Origin: Clostridium_AD estertheticum_D | GTDB taxonomy: Bacteria; Bacillota; Clostridia; Clostridiales; Clostridiaceae | Assembly: GCF_018861295.1 (NCBI RefSeq) | Contig: NZ_JAHLDM010000001.1 | Coordinates: 1 to 64,000, forward strand | DNA length: 64,000 nucleotides | Direction of reading: 5' to 3' | Shown here: one piece after another, positions 1 to 8,044 of the stretch | Position numbering within the stretch: the first letter of the stretch is position 1 | How the letters are laid out: each line of letters opens with the position of its first letter | The notes under the pieces: model-generated | Told to the model about the DNA's origin: nothing | Seen by the model: only the letters and a program-made list of their open reading frames with translations | The model's database searches: none | Position numbers and translations under genes: made by a program

Positions 1-824
1 CTCCACTCAAAGGGACTGACTATTTTGACGGTAAAAATGGAATTAATGGAACTAACGGTATTACTCCTATCAAAGGGACTGACTATTTTGACGGTAAAAA
101 TGGAATTAATGGAACTAACGGTATTACTCCTATCAAAGGGACTGACTATTTTGATGGTGTAGATGGAAAAAATGGTTTAGATGGAACTGGTTCAGGAGAT
201 ATGGCTAAATCGGTTTATGATCCTGATAATGATGGAAAAATAAATTACAATGATTTAGTTAATAAACCTATTTTATTGCAAGGTGAAAAGGGAAATGATG
301 GTACAAGTATAACTGGAGCAAAAGGTGATAGTGGGTTCTCTCCTACAGTAACAGTAGCAACAAATACAGCAACAGAATACACATTATCTATTGTCGATGC
401 AGTAGGAACAACAACGACTCCTAATTTAAAGGGTGCAGATGCTACTAGTGGTGGTAGTACAAGTATTGGTGGTTCAGATGATTATACACTTGATAAAGAA
501 ATAGAAGTAGGAGTATGGTTTAGTGGAGAAAAGCTATATAGAAAAGTAGTATTAGTACCTAATGTTACTGTTGGTGCTTTTAAAGTAACCTCTGCTAGTT
601 TGGCAGGAACAGGAAATATAATTAAATCTATTATTGGAGGTATGGGTTGTACCGATTATTCTCAATGGTTTCCTGTACCTCATTATTCAGGAGCAGGTAG
701 TATAGAGCCATTTTTAACAGATTATAGTAGCAATGTAATGATTAATAATAGTATTGCAGTTGCTAATGGCAAAAAATGGGTAGCGATATATTTATTTGTA
801 TTATATATAAGAAGACCAGTATAA
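1..824 (+). CDS. Phage tail fibre / collagen-like repeat protein (5' partial)
   Basis: The reading frame is open from the window edge, so the 5' end is missing and an internal ATG at 201 is not the real start. The N-terminal part seen is collagen-like Gly-X-Y, with a 21-residue unit (GITPIKGTDYFD then GKNGINGTN) repeated almost exactly. An EF-hand-like stretch DPDNDGKIN follows, then more Gly-rich sequence, and a C-terminal domain with GVWFSGEKLYRKVV, a pattern common in receptor-binding tips of phage tail fibres. It is followed by an XhlA-like protein and a holin, as in many Firmicute prophages. It probably mediates host-surface binding of a phage or tailocin particle. The family call is good; the ligand is unknown. 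Confidence 0.8.
   Translation, partial: PLKGTDYFDGKNGINGTNGITPIKGTDYFDGKNGINGTNGITPIKGTDYFDGVDGKNGLDGTGSGDMAKSVYDPDNDGKINYNDLVNKPILLQGEKGNDGTSITGAKGDSGFSPTVTVATNTATEYTLSIVDAVGTTTTPNLKGADATSGGSTSIGGSDDYTLDKEIEVGVWFSGEKLYRKVVLVPNVTVGAFKVTSASLAGTGNIIKSIIGGMGCTDYSQWFPVPHYSGAGSIEPFLTDYSSNVMINNSIAVANGKKWVAIYLFVLYIRRPV
7..150 (+). repeat. 63-bp in-frame tandem repeat in the tail fibre gene
   Basis: Units start at 7, 70 and 133, spaced exactly 63 bp (21 codons). The first two are identical at nucleotide level; the third is identical for its first part and then diverges after about 18 bases. The array continues off the left edge, so its copy number is unknown. Confidence 0.9.
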
Positions 825-947
825 CAATAAAAAAGTAGAGTCCCAACGTTAATTAGAAACTCTACTTTAAATCCCCTAGAGGACAATTAAATTATAAACC
901 TCTTCAGCAATAAATGTCAAATACTCAATACAAGGGAGGTTTTAGAA

Positions 948-1400
948 ATGGAGGATACATGTGTGGATAGCAAAGTAAATAAAATTCAATTTGATACTAT
1001 TACTAAGAATTTAGATAAAATAATGGACAAACAAGAAGATACAGTTAGCCGTGTAGTAATCTTAGAAAGAAATAACTTGGTTATGACACGAGAATTTGCA
1101 AACTTGCAAAAGAGCCAAGACCAACAACAAATACTTACATTAAAATTAGATAGAGAAACCAATGCAAAAATAGATTATCAATTTTCAAATTTATTGGCAA
1201 GTATTTCAAAAACGGATGATAAAAATGCTGATAAATTCGATAAAATAGCTGATGGACAAGAAATTATTTTAAATAAATTAGGGAGCATTGAGTCTAACAA
1301 TAAAAATAAAATGGAGATAACTAAAGGAAAGATGGTTTTATATGGCTCAATTTTTGTGGCTTTAATTACTATATTACCTTTGCTAATAGCTTTAATATAA
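948..1400 (+). CDS. XhlA-like phage lysis-cassette protein (coiled coil plus C-terminal TM)
   Basis: 150 residues. Residues about 10-120 are hydrophilic and predicted coiled coil. The last 25 residues (GKMVLYGSIFVALITILPLLIALI) form a single membrane anchor. This architecture and the position between tail fibre and holin match the XhlA/haemolysin-like family, which works with holins in host lysis. A strong AAGGGAGGT ribosome binding site precedes the ATG. The family is assigned from architecture and context, not from a diagnostic motif. Confidence 0.65.
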   Translation: MEDTCVDSKVNKIQFDTITKNLDKIMDKQEDTVSRVVILERNNLVMTREFANLQKSQDQQQILTLKLDRETNAKIDYQFSNLLASISKTDDKNADKFDKIADGQEIILNKLGSIESNNKNKMEITKGKMVLYGSIFVALITILPLLIALI

Positions 1401-1423
1401 TATGAAAGTGAGGTTTTATTAAA

Positions 1424-1621
1424 ATGAAATTTGATAAGAGTAGATTTAAAAATTATAGTTTGTGGGTAGCAATAATAGCTTTAGTTCCTTTAGTATTATC
1501 AGGTTTTGGAGTTGCTATTGTTCCTGCTACATATACAGCAGTAACAAATAGTGTTCTTGCTATACTAGTAGCAATGGGAATTCTAAGCAATCCCCTAACT
1601 AGTGGAATAACAGATAAATAA
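1424..1621 (+). CDS. Phage holin
   Basis: 65 residues with an aromatic, basic N-terminus (MKFDKSRFKNYSLWVAIIALVP) and two hydrophobic segments, ending in SNPLTSGITDK. The pattern RFKN.xxWVA...GI..NP.T.G..D is typical of the small phage holins of the Phage_holin_1 type, which form the inner-membrane lesion that releases endolysin. It starts 23 bp after the XhlA-like gene and is followed by a terminator. No endolysin gene follows within the window, although it usually would. Confidence 0.8.
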   Translation: MKFDKSRFKNYSLWVAIIALVPLVLSGFGVAIVPATYTAVTNSVLAILVAMGILSNPLTSGITDK

Positions 1622-1628
1622 TTTAAAA

Positions 1629-1674
1629 GGACATTTAGGCTTAATTGCTTAGATGTCCCTTTTTCTTTTTTTTT
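1629..1674 (+). terminator. Rho-independent terminator after the holin
   Basis: Stem GGACATTTAGGC / GCTTAGATGTCC (two G-U wobbles) with a 6-nt loop, followed by an interrupted T tract. It ends the phage lysis transcript. Confidence 0.85.
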
Positions 1675-1898
1675 GTAAAGCACACAATCGAATTCATAGC
1701 TACAGATTTAGCCATATTAAATATAATCTAACTAAGCAATGCAATTACACGTATAAATTTAATCTCTCTTAGATTGGATATAGAGCACAATAGAATTAAT
1801 TACATAAGGTTTATTATGTTTATAATAAACTTTGAGTAACAATTTAACAATATTATGTTGACTATTTCCCAGAATAGGGTATAATGAAAGTAATATAA

Positions 1899-2069
1899 CA
1901 TGACCTGCTTTTCAATAAAAACTTATCTAAAGTTAGTGATACCAACGGTTTATCTTCATCTGTTCCAGCTCATGTAGAAATGATGGGACTTATCGGTATG
2001 GGAAACAATCCTATGGTTGGTGCTTCAGTTGCAGTTGCAGTTGCAGTACAAGAAGCAATGAGCAAATAA
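1899..2069 (+). pseudogene. Headless 3' fragment of an unidentified gene
   Basis: The frame is open from just after a stop at 1896 to TAA at 2067-2069 and encodes about 56 residues with no usable early start. The sequence reads like the C-terminus of a conserved enzyme (PAHVEMMGLIGMGNNPMVGA, then alternating A/V and EAMSK). It is followed by its own terminator. I do not recognise the family with confidence. The 5' part is absent immediately upstream, where the phage lysis module ends, so the gene was probably interrupted by insertion or deletion. Confidence 0.6.
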
Positions 2070-2153
2070 ATTTTTTATTGTACGTTAATAAAAAAGTTTC
2101 TCATCTTGGTTTCTTATGTTTATAGAAAAGCTTAGGTTAAACTAGATAGGGAC

Positions 2154-2199
2154 AAGCCTCACATTAAGTCATAATAGGCTAAATGTGGGGCTTTTTTTT
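2154..2199 (+). terminator. Rho-independent terminator after the gene fragment
   Basis: 12-bp stem AAGCCTCACATT / AATGTGGGGCTT (one G-U) followed by eight T. It supports the view that the upstream fragment is the real 3' end of a once complete gene. Confidence 0.85.
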
Positions 2200-2233
2200 A
2201 TTTGTGATAAATATTGAAAAAGTTAAAATAATG

Positions 2234-2272
2234 TTGACATTAAATACTGCTGCGTATATACTGATTATATAC
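2234..2272 (+). promoter_or_regulatory. Sigma-A promoter with overlapping operator for the ytr-type operon
   Basis: TTGACA at 2234-2239, 17-bp spacer, TATACT at 2257-2262. A perfect inverted repeat GTATATA-N5-TATATAC (2254-2272) covers the -10. GntR regulators of the YtrA group commonly repress their own operon through such sites, so this is a likely autoregulatory operator. Confidence 0.75.
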
Positions 2273-2294
2273 AGTAGCTACAAAGGAGCGAATT

Positions 2295-2672
2295 ATGAAT
2301 ATTATAATTTCGAATTCATCGCAAGATCCAATTTATGAACAAATAGTGACACAAATTAAAACTGCCATTATGAAAGAAGAATTAGCGCAGGGGGATGCAT
2401 TACCTTCTATAAGGAGTTTAGCAAAAGAGCTTCTTATAAGTGTTATAACAACTAAGCGAGCTTATGAAGAACTTGAAAAAGAAGGTTTTATAGAGACTGT
2501 TCCTGGAAAAGGTTCATATGTATCATGTCAAAACAAAGATCTAATAAGAGAAAAAAGATTAAAAACTATAGAAGAAAACCTAGCTGGTGTTGTATCTGAA
2601 AGTAAGTTTTTAAATTTAAGTTTAGAAGAGTTACAAGGTATGTTAGCAATACTATATACCGAAGAAAATTAA
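2295..2672 (+). CDS. GntR family regulator, YtrA subfamily
   Basis: 125 residues, the short YtrA type with only a winged helix and a small C-terminal dimerisation tail. The motif PIYEQIVTQIK...GDALPSIRSLAKELLIS...TKRAYEELEKEGFIETVPGKGSYVS (about residues 12-78) is a full GntR winged helix. RBS AAGGAG lies 8-10 nt before ATG. It is the first gene of an operon with an ABC exporter, and a palindrome overlaps its promoter. It most likely represses the operon until a cell-envelope or drug signal appears. The inducer is unknown. Confidence 0.9.
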   Translation: MNIIISNSSQDPIYEQIVTQIKTAIMKEELAQGDALPSIRSLAKELLISVITTKRAYEELEKEGFIETVPGKGSYVSCQNKDLIREKRLKTIEENLAGVVSESKFLNLSLEELQGMLAILYTEEN

Positions 2673-2718
2673 TACATAATTAAATTTTTAGTTTTGAACT
2701 AATTAAGGGGGAACAAAC

Positions 2719-3579
2719 ATGGATAACATTTTAGAAATAAAAAATTTAAATAAGTCTTATAATGATTTCACTCTAGACAATTTAACTTTTAATGTTGAAA
2801 GAGGTTCTATAATGGGGTTTATAGGTCCAAATGGTTCAGGTAAGAGTACCACTATAAAACTTATAATGAATCTTATTAAAAAAAATAGTGGAGATATAAA
2901 TATTTTTGGATTAGATAATATAAAGCATAATAAAGAGATTAAGCAGAAAATCGGATTTGTTTATGACGAAAATTATTTTTATGAAGAATTAAACATCATA
3001 GAAATGAAAAACATTCTTCGACCTTTCTATAAAAGTTGGAATGATACTTTGTTTGAAAAGTATATAAAAGAATTTGAACTGCCTAAAAAGAATAAAATTA
3101 AAAATTTATCAAAAGGAATGAAAATGAAATTTTCTCTAGCATTAGCTCTTTGCCATAATGCAGAGCTTATTATAATGGATGAACCTACTTCTGGACTAGA
3201 TCCAGTATTCAGAAGTGAACTTATAGATATTTTGTATAATGTAATTCAAGATGAAAATGTAAGTATATTCTTTTCAACCCACATAACTACTGACCTTGAA
3301 AAGATAGCTGATTATATTACTTTTATTAATAAAGGAAAATTAGTTTTCTCAAGGACTAAGGATGAAATTATTGAAAATTATGGAATGGTTAAAGGGAGTA
3401 AAGAACTTTTAGACAATGATATTAGGAGAGAATTTGTAAGCATAAAAGAAAATAGTTTTGGGTTTGAGGCTCTAACAAAGGATATTACTAAAGCAAGGGA
3501 GATATTTAAAGGCAGAGGCATTATTGAAAAGGCTTCTCTTGAAGACATTATGGTATATACAGTTAGGGGGAATATTTAA
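2719..3579 (+). CDS. ABC transporter ATP-binding protein (ABC-2 exporter)
   Basis: 286 residues. Walker A GPNGSGKST (about 36-44), signature LSKGMKMKF (about 130), Walker B LIIMDEPTSGLD (about 150) and a switch His in FFSTHITTDLE are all present. The C-terminal 70 residues form the extension common in drug- and peptide-resistance exporters. It starts 46 bp after the GntR regulator, and its stop codon shares bases with the start of the permease gene, so translation is probably coupled. The substrate is unknown; YtrB-like or BcrA-like roles are possible. Confidence 0.9.
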   Translation: MDNILEIKNLNKSYNDFTLDNLTFNVERGSIMGFIGPNGSGKSTTIKLIMNLIKKNSGDINIFGLDNIKHNKEIKQKIGFVYDENYFYEELNIIEMKNILRPFYKSWNDTLFEKYIKEFELPKKNKIKNLSKGMKMKFSLALALCHNAELIIMDEPTSGLDPVFRSELIDILYNVIQDENVSIFFSTHITTDLEKIADYITFINKGKLVFSRTKDEIIENYGMVKGSKELLDNDIRREFVSIKENSFGFEALTKDITKAREIFKGRGIIEKASLEDIMVYTVRGNI

Positions 3580-4247
3580 TGGTGAATCTAATAATAAAGG
3601 ATATTCTTATTCAAAAAAAGACCTTATTATTTACTTTTTTTTATACCATAGTTATATCAATTTGTTTTTATTCAGCTAATCCTAGTGATTTAGGCTTATA
3701 TGTTTTAGCTCCTATATTAAATACCTATATGCATATAATTAATGCAGTAAACTATGATGACAAAAACAACAGTGAAATCGTATTAAATAGTTTACCACTT
3801 AATAGAGAGGATGTTGTTATAGCAAAATATATATCAATTTTTGTATTTGCGATAATACAAATTACTTATGCTATATTAATTGGGCTAATAGGAAAGGCTA
3901 CTGGACTTTCAATATATAATGTATCAATTTCTTTATTTGATATTGGTTCAGTTTTTGCATCTATAGGTATATTTAGCGCTATATTTTTTCCGTTATATTT
4001 TAAATTTGGGGCCATAAAAATGAGAATATTTAACACTATATTGTTTATAATAATTTTTATAGTACCAATGAATGGTATTAGTTATGTTATTGAAAATCCT
4101 AATAATGTTTTTGTTCATAAGGTTAATTTATTTATAAACAACACTTCTAGTTTAACTATAAATTCTGTAGTTCTAATAACAGGCTTGATTTTATTTATGA
4201 TTTCTCTAACAGTATCAATCCACATTTATAATAAAAAAGAGTTTTAA
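3579..4247 (+). CDS. ABC-2 type membrane permease
   Basis: 222 residues with about six hydrophobic segments. The central motif YDDKNNSEIVLNSLPLNREDVVIAKY is characteristic of the ABC-2 permease family seen with YtrA/GntR operons (Pfam ABC2_membrane_5 type). It overlaps the ATPase gene by one base and is the obvious membrane partner. The single permease suggests a homodimeric channel. The substrate is unknown. Confidence 0.85.
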   Translation: MVNLIIKDILIQKKTLLFTFFYTIVISICFYSANPSDLGLYVLAPILNTYMHIINAVNYDDKNNSEIVLNSLPLNREDVVIAKYISIFVFAIIQITYAILIGLIGKATGLSIYNVSISLFDIGSVFASIGIFSAIFFPLYFKFGAIKMRIFNTILFIIIFIVPMNGISYVIENPNNVFVHKVNLFINNTSSLTINSVVLITGLILFMISLTVSIHIYNKKEF

Positions 4248-4371
4248 TGAAATTAGATATCCATTGACTTATATTATTCATAATAAATAGTTATTCTTTA
4301 GTTTAGATAAATAAACCTTTAAAAAGAATAACAATGATTTTAATATATAAAATAAATTGGAGGTGTTATCA

Positions 4372-4581
4372 GTGAAGAAGAATAAATTATTAAGTATTGT
4401 AATTCACAATTTTCATGACTATAAAATGAGTTGTACTATGTTGTTTTTGGGCTTATCAGCAGGATTTGGGATACTGGGGAATAAGTTTGGTATGTTGTAT
4501 TTGATTCTTTCATTTTTACCAGTGCTTGTATGGTCACTGCTTTGGTTTAATGAAAGAAAAACAACTGATACTTCATTATAA
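4372..4581 (+). CDS. Small membrane protein, unknown function
   Basis: The most likely start is GTG at 4372, because GGAGGTG at 4359-4365 sits 6-7 nt upstream; a TTG at 4357 lies inside that ribosome binding site. The product is about 69 residues with a basic N-terminus (MKKNKLLSIVIHNFHDYK) and two membrane segments. It lies 124 bp after the ABC permease on the same strand and is followed by a strong terminator, so it may be the last gene of that operon. Family not recognised. Confidence 0.6.
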   Translation: MKKNKLLSIVIHNFHDYKMSCTMLFLGLSAGFGILGNKFGMLYLILSFLPVLVWSLLWFNERKTTDTSL

Positions 4582-4607
4582 TAAATAGCATAAATGTTTT
4601 AAAGCTT

Positions 4608-4651
4608 AAATCAATTTATGATTTTAATTGAAATCATAGATTGATTTTTTT
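4608..4651 (+). terminator. Rho-independent terminator
   Basis: 17-bp stem of the form AAATCAATTTATGATTT / AAATCATAGATTGATTT with one mismatch or wobble, ending in a T7 run. The remaining stretch to 4941 is AT-rich with no gene visible. Confidence 0.85.
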
Positions 4652-4941
4652 GAGTATGGAAGCAAAAGAGTGGTAATAACTTATTTTACTGATTTGTGCT
4701 AGAAAATGATAAAGTGAAATAATCTATATAAAAAAATAATTGTTTTATTTTCTAAAAAGTGGCAATGATTATAAGTGAGTATAATAATTCGTAGTGTTTA
4801 GGAACAAATATAGTGAAATATATCAGCCGTATTTATAATGTAAGTTGATTATATATAATGAATTATATATAATAGGAATGTACAAGAAAAAGTATGAAGT
4901 AAATATAGTAATATTACTTATATTATACAAGGAGGAAATAA

Positions 4942-5205
4942 ATGAATATAGATGTAAACTCACCACTTGATGAATTATTAGAAACTTGGGCTATGTATTC
5001 ACAAAAACTTGTCTATACTATGCTAACTGAAAAAGCTGAAATTGATGAATTTAATAAAGTGAAATTAGTCCTAAAAACAAAAGGAATAATAAAATTAGAA
5101 ATACATAATGTTTATGATAATGAATATGTTTTACATTATCTTAAGCATGGTGGACTATTTACAAAGAGAATTATTTTAAATAAGAAAGTAGCTAACTTAG
5201 AATAG
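4942..5205 (+). CDS. Hypothetical protein, 87 aa
   Basis: ATG preceded by AAGGAGGAAATAA, a near-ideal ribosome binding site. The 87-residue product is soluble and charged, without Cys motifs or membrane segments (MNIDVNSPLDELLETWAMYSQ start). It is monocistronic, ends in a terminator at 5231-5263, and is preceded by about 290 bp of AT-rich sequence. I do not recognise a family. Confidence 0.6.
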   Translation: MNIDVNSPLDELLETWAMYSQKLVYTMLTEKAEIDEFNKVKLVLKTKGIIKLEIHNVYDNEYVLHYLKHGGLFTKRIILNKKVANLE

Positions 5206-5230
5206 TGCTAAATTTCATAAAGTATTTTCT

Positions 5231-5263
5231 AAAATAACTAGTGAATATGCTAGTTATTTTTTT
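5231..5263 (+). terminator. Rho-independent terminator
   Basis: Perfect 11-bp stem AAAATAACTAG / CTAGTTATTTT with an 8-nt loop and trailing T run. Confidence 0.85.
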
Positions 5264-5626
5264 ATACGATAAGTAACGTTTGTATATGTTTACTATTCTT
5301 GTACAGTATAAATATAGAAATAAAACGATAATTTAAGTTTGAATAATGTGATATTTTAATCTATTGCGATTATTCTTAACCTTTTTTATATTATAATCAA
5401 ATATAATATGGTATAATTACATTGGATTAGTATAATGCATTGGTATAGAATGTAGTTATTAGGGAATTATAAAGAACTCATACAGTGAGTAGTTTTAAAA
5501 TATGAATAATAGTATAAAAATATATGTATAAAGAGAGTGGTGTTTTAAAAAGGCAGCACTTTAAAATATAAATTCATTAAAAACATTCAAAAATTTTATA
5601 AGAAAGGAGAAAGGGGAAAAGAAAAA

Positions 5627-5704
5627 ATGGCTGTAAATATTGGAAATAGTGAAAAGCTAGAGAAAGCTGAGACTATTGAAAATATTAAGAGGATGAAACA
5701 ATGA
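5627..5704 (+). CDS. Possible 25-aa small ORF
   Basis: ATG follows a purine-rich AAAGGAGAAAGGGG ribosome binding site. The product MAVNIGNSEKLEKAETIENI plus five residues has no recognised family. The stop TGA overlaps the ATG of the next small ORF (ATGA at 5701-5704), an arrangement typical of translational coupling. It may be real or the decayed start of a longer gene. Confidence 0.3.
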   Translation: MAVNIGNSEKLEKAETIENIKRMKQ

Positions 5705-5793
5705 CAATAGGTGAAATAGATTTGGATATCGGCAATACAAACTATTCTCTCACAAAAATAAATCATTATAAAGTAATTGTAATAAAAATATAA
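5701..5793 (+). CDS. Possible 30-aa small ORF coupled to the previous one
   Basis: Starts in the ATGA overlap with the preceding small ORF and encodes about 30 residues (MTIGEIDLDIGNTNYSLTKI and ten more). DIGNTN resembles the N-terminal phosphate-1 motif of actin-like ATPases, but the frame ends soon after, so it may be a remnant. No function can be assigned. Confidence 0.25.
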   Translation: MTIGEIDLDIGNTNYSLTKINHYKVIVIKI

Positions 5794-6095
5794 AAGAAAA
5801 GGTAGGTGAAAACCTGATTTATGGTTAGTTAATAGGAAAAAAACACTTGGAATAGTAAATTAACGAAGTTTCATAAGGAAGTATCTCATTTTATGGGTGG
5901 AAATTTAAAGCTCCTTGTGAAGTGGTTAATGCATCTTTAGAAGATGAGCAGCTCCGCGGCTAAAAGATTAATGTTAATTGTAGTAAGCGGTACTGACCTA
6001 AGTAATTATATTCTGTGATACTACCATTTTGTTTAGTAAACAGAACGAAAATATTGGATGGATAGAATGCCTAATATTTAGAAATCGGGGAAATA

Positions 6096-7778
6096 GTGAA
6101 TAATAATTATAGAAGTAAGGGTAAAAACAAAATCAGAGTTATCCCAATAGGTGGACTTGGAGAAATTGGGAAAAACATTACTGCAATAGAATATAAAGAG
6201 GAAATTATTGTTATAGATTGTGGAATTTCGTTTCCAGATGTAGATATGTACGGAGTAGATTTGGTTATTCCAGATATAACATATCTTTTGGAAAATAAAG
6301 ATAGAGTAAAAGGGATTTTCCTAACTCATGGTCATGAAGACCATATAGGAGCATTACCTTATGTTTTAAAACAGATGAATGTACCAGTGTATGGAACATG
6401 CCTAACACTAGGACTTGTAGAGAATAAGTTACAAGAACATGGAATACTCGCAGATTGTACACTAAATGTAATAAAAGCTGGGGATATAGTTAAGCTTGAT
6501 AAAATTAGTGTAGAATTCATAAGAGTTAGCCATAGTATAGCGGATGCATGCTCTCTTTGTATACACACTCCTATTGGAAGAATTATACACACAGGAGATT
6601 TTAAGATAGATTATACTCCAATAGATGGAGAAGTTATAGATTTAGAGAGATTTGCAAAATTAGGCGGTCAAGGGGTTTTATTACTCATGGCTGATAGTAC
6701 TAATGTAGAGCGTCCTGGTTTTACTATATCTGAGAAAGTAATTGGAGAAAATTTAAAGAAAATTTTCTATAAAGCTGAAGGTAGAATTATAGTAGCGTCA
6801 TTCGCATCAAATATCCATAGAATACAGCAAATTGCAAATGCTTCAATTTTCTACGGAAGAAAAATAGCATTTAGCGGAAGAAGTATGGAAAGAATATCTG
6901 AAATAGCTATGGATCTAGGATATTTGCATATACCAGCTGAGGCTATAGTTACTGTAGCAGATCTTCATAACTATCCTGATGATAAGGTAACAATAGTAAC
7001 TACAGGTAGTCAAGGTGAGCCACTAGCTGCGTTAACTAGGATGGCAGCATCTACTCATAGAAGTATTCAGATACAAAAGGGTGATTTGATTATTTTATCT
7101 GCATCTCCTATCCCAGGAAACGAAAAGTTCATATACAATGTTATAAATGAACTCTTTAAAAAGGGAGCTAATGTAATATACAATCCTACAGAGGAGATTC
7201 ATGTTTCAGGGCATGCATGTCAAGAGGAATTAAAATTAATGCACGCATTAGTAAGACCTAAATATTTTATGCCAGTACATGGTGAATATAGACATCTAAA
7301 ACAACATGCGCTACTTGCAGAAAAATTAGGAATGAGTCCTGATAATATTTTTATAGCAGAAACTGGACAGATATTAGAAGTAGCCCCAAGCGAATGTAGA
7401 ATAGCTGGAAGAATTCAAACGGGAGCTATAATGGTAGATGGGCTTGGAGTTGGAGATGTTGGGAACATTGTGCTTCGTGATAGAAAGCACTTAGCTGAAG
7501 AGGGTATCCTTACTGTGGTAGTTACTATAGAAAGAGAGTCTTATAGCATTGTAGCAGGGCCAGACATAATAACTAGAGGATTCGTATACATGAAAGAATC
7601 TAATGAACTTATTAATGAGGCTAGAGATATTGTACGAAAAGAATTAGAACAGTGCTTAGGTAATAAAATTAAAGAATGGGCAGTAATAAAATCTAGTATT
7701 AGGAATGCTTTAGGCCAATTCTTATATATAAAAACTAAGAGAAGACCTATAATTATACCAATAATAATGGAAATATAA
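6096..7778 (+). CDS. rnj: Ribonuclease J
   Basis: 560 residues, the usual RNase J length. The metallo-beta-lactamase signature THGHEDHIGALPYV carries His78, His80, Asp82 and His83; further metal-site motifs are HTGDFKID and MPVHGEYRH. Beta-CASP segments (ADSTNVERPG, TGSQGEPLAAL, SASPIPGNE) and the C-terminal domain are present. It is a 5'-3' exoribonuclease and endoribonuclease for mRNA decay and rRNA processing. The start is GTG at 6096 with CGGGGA upstream. It stands alone between a long leader and a terminator. Confidence 0.95.
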   Translation: MNNNYRSKGKNKIRVIPIGGLGEIGKNITAIEYKEEIIVIDCGISFPDVDMYGVDLVIPDITYLLENKDRVKGIFLTHGHEDHIGALPYVLKQMNVPVYGTCLTLGLVENKLQEHGILADCTLNVIKAGDIVKLDKISVEFIRVSHSIADACSLCIHTPIGRIIHTGDFKIDYTPIDGEVIDLERFAKLGGQGVLLLMADSTNVERPGFTISEKVIGENLKKIFYKAEGRIIVASFASNIHRIQQIANASIFYGRKIAFSGRSMERISEIAMDLGYLHIPAEAIVTVADLHNYPDDKVTIVTTGSQGEPLAALTRMAASTHRSIQIQKGDLIILSASPIPGNEKFIYNVINELFKKGANVIYNPTEEIHVSGHACQEELKLMHALVRPKYFMPVHGEYRHLKQHALLAEKLGMSPDNIFIAETGQILEVAPSECRIAGRIQTGAIMVDGLGVGDVGNIVLRDRKHLAEEGILTVVVTIERESYSIVAGPDIITRGFVYMKESNELINEARDIVRKELEQCLGNKIKEWAVIKSSIRNALGQFLYIKTKRRPIIIPIIMEI

Positions 7779-7813
7779 TAAGGCTAAGTTTTATGATTTA
7801 TGTTTAGTTATGG

Positions 7814-7849
7814 AAAAGAGTATGTATTGTAATAATACGTACTCTTTTT
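7814..7849 (+). terminator. Rho-independent terminator after RNase J
   Basis: 15-bp stem AAAAGAGTATGTATT / AATACGTACTCTTTT with a short loop and T run. Confidence 0.85.
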
Positions 7850-7912
7850 GTATGCTACATAAGAATGATGAGGCATAAGTTATAACATGAAATAATGGGA
7901 ATAATTAAACTA

Positions 7913-7967
7913 TTGACAAGGTACAAATACTTGAGTATATTATAAGATGAAATGCAAATGATTTGCA
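7913..7967 (+). promoter_or_regulatory. Sigma-A promoter with Fur/Zur-like 7-1-7 operator
   Basis: TTGACA at 7913-7918, 17-bp spacer, TATATT at 7936-7941. The palindrome TGCAAAT-G-ATTTGCA (7953-7967) sits at the expected transcription start. A 7-1-7 inverted repeat is the classic geometry of Fur-family sites, and the downstream gene encodes a zinc-type binding protein, so Zur is the natural candidate. Confidence 0.7.
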
Positions 7968-7974
7968 ATAACTA

Positions 7975-7997
7975 AAAAGCGCCTTTAGGGGCTTTTA
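7975..7997 (+). other. GC-rich hairpin in the 5' leader of the zinc lipoprotein gene
   Basis: AAAAGCGCC-TTTA-GGGGCTTTT can fold into a short hairpin followed by a few T. It lies between the putative Zur operator and the ribosome binding site and could act as a weak attenuator or mRNA 5' stabiliser. Confidence 0.4.
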
Positions 7998-8044
7998 ATA
8001 TTTATAAGTAAATTGAAGGAAATGATTTAAGGAGTGAAAAAACA

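Larger units (their letters stand above)
5264..6095. other. 830-bp gene-poor stretch before RNase J
   Basis: AT-rich with no long ORF. It holds two tiny overlapping ORFs (5627-5793, listed separately) and, at about 5880-6000, a locally GC-richer segment (AGCTCCGCGGCT near 5950) that could be structured RNA or a decayed gene. No known riboswitch family is recognised there. Confidence 0.4.

Noticed and set aside
1453..1683. Minus-strand ORF across the holin
   Set aside because: Shadow of the holin gene; it begins inside the terminator and has no ribosome site.
1899..2069. Glycine or proline reductase (Grd/Prd) C-terminal fragment
   Set aside because: The residues are suggestive of a conserved enzyme but I cannot match them to a specific family from memory, so it is left unidentified.
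5900..6000. T-box-like or rRNA-like segment (CTCCGCGG) before RNase J
   Set aside because: Lacks the GGTGGAACCGCGG motif, stem I features and terminator; similarity to rRNA is limited to a few short words.
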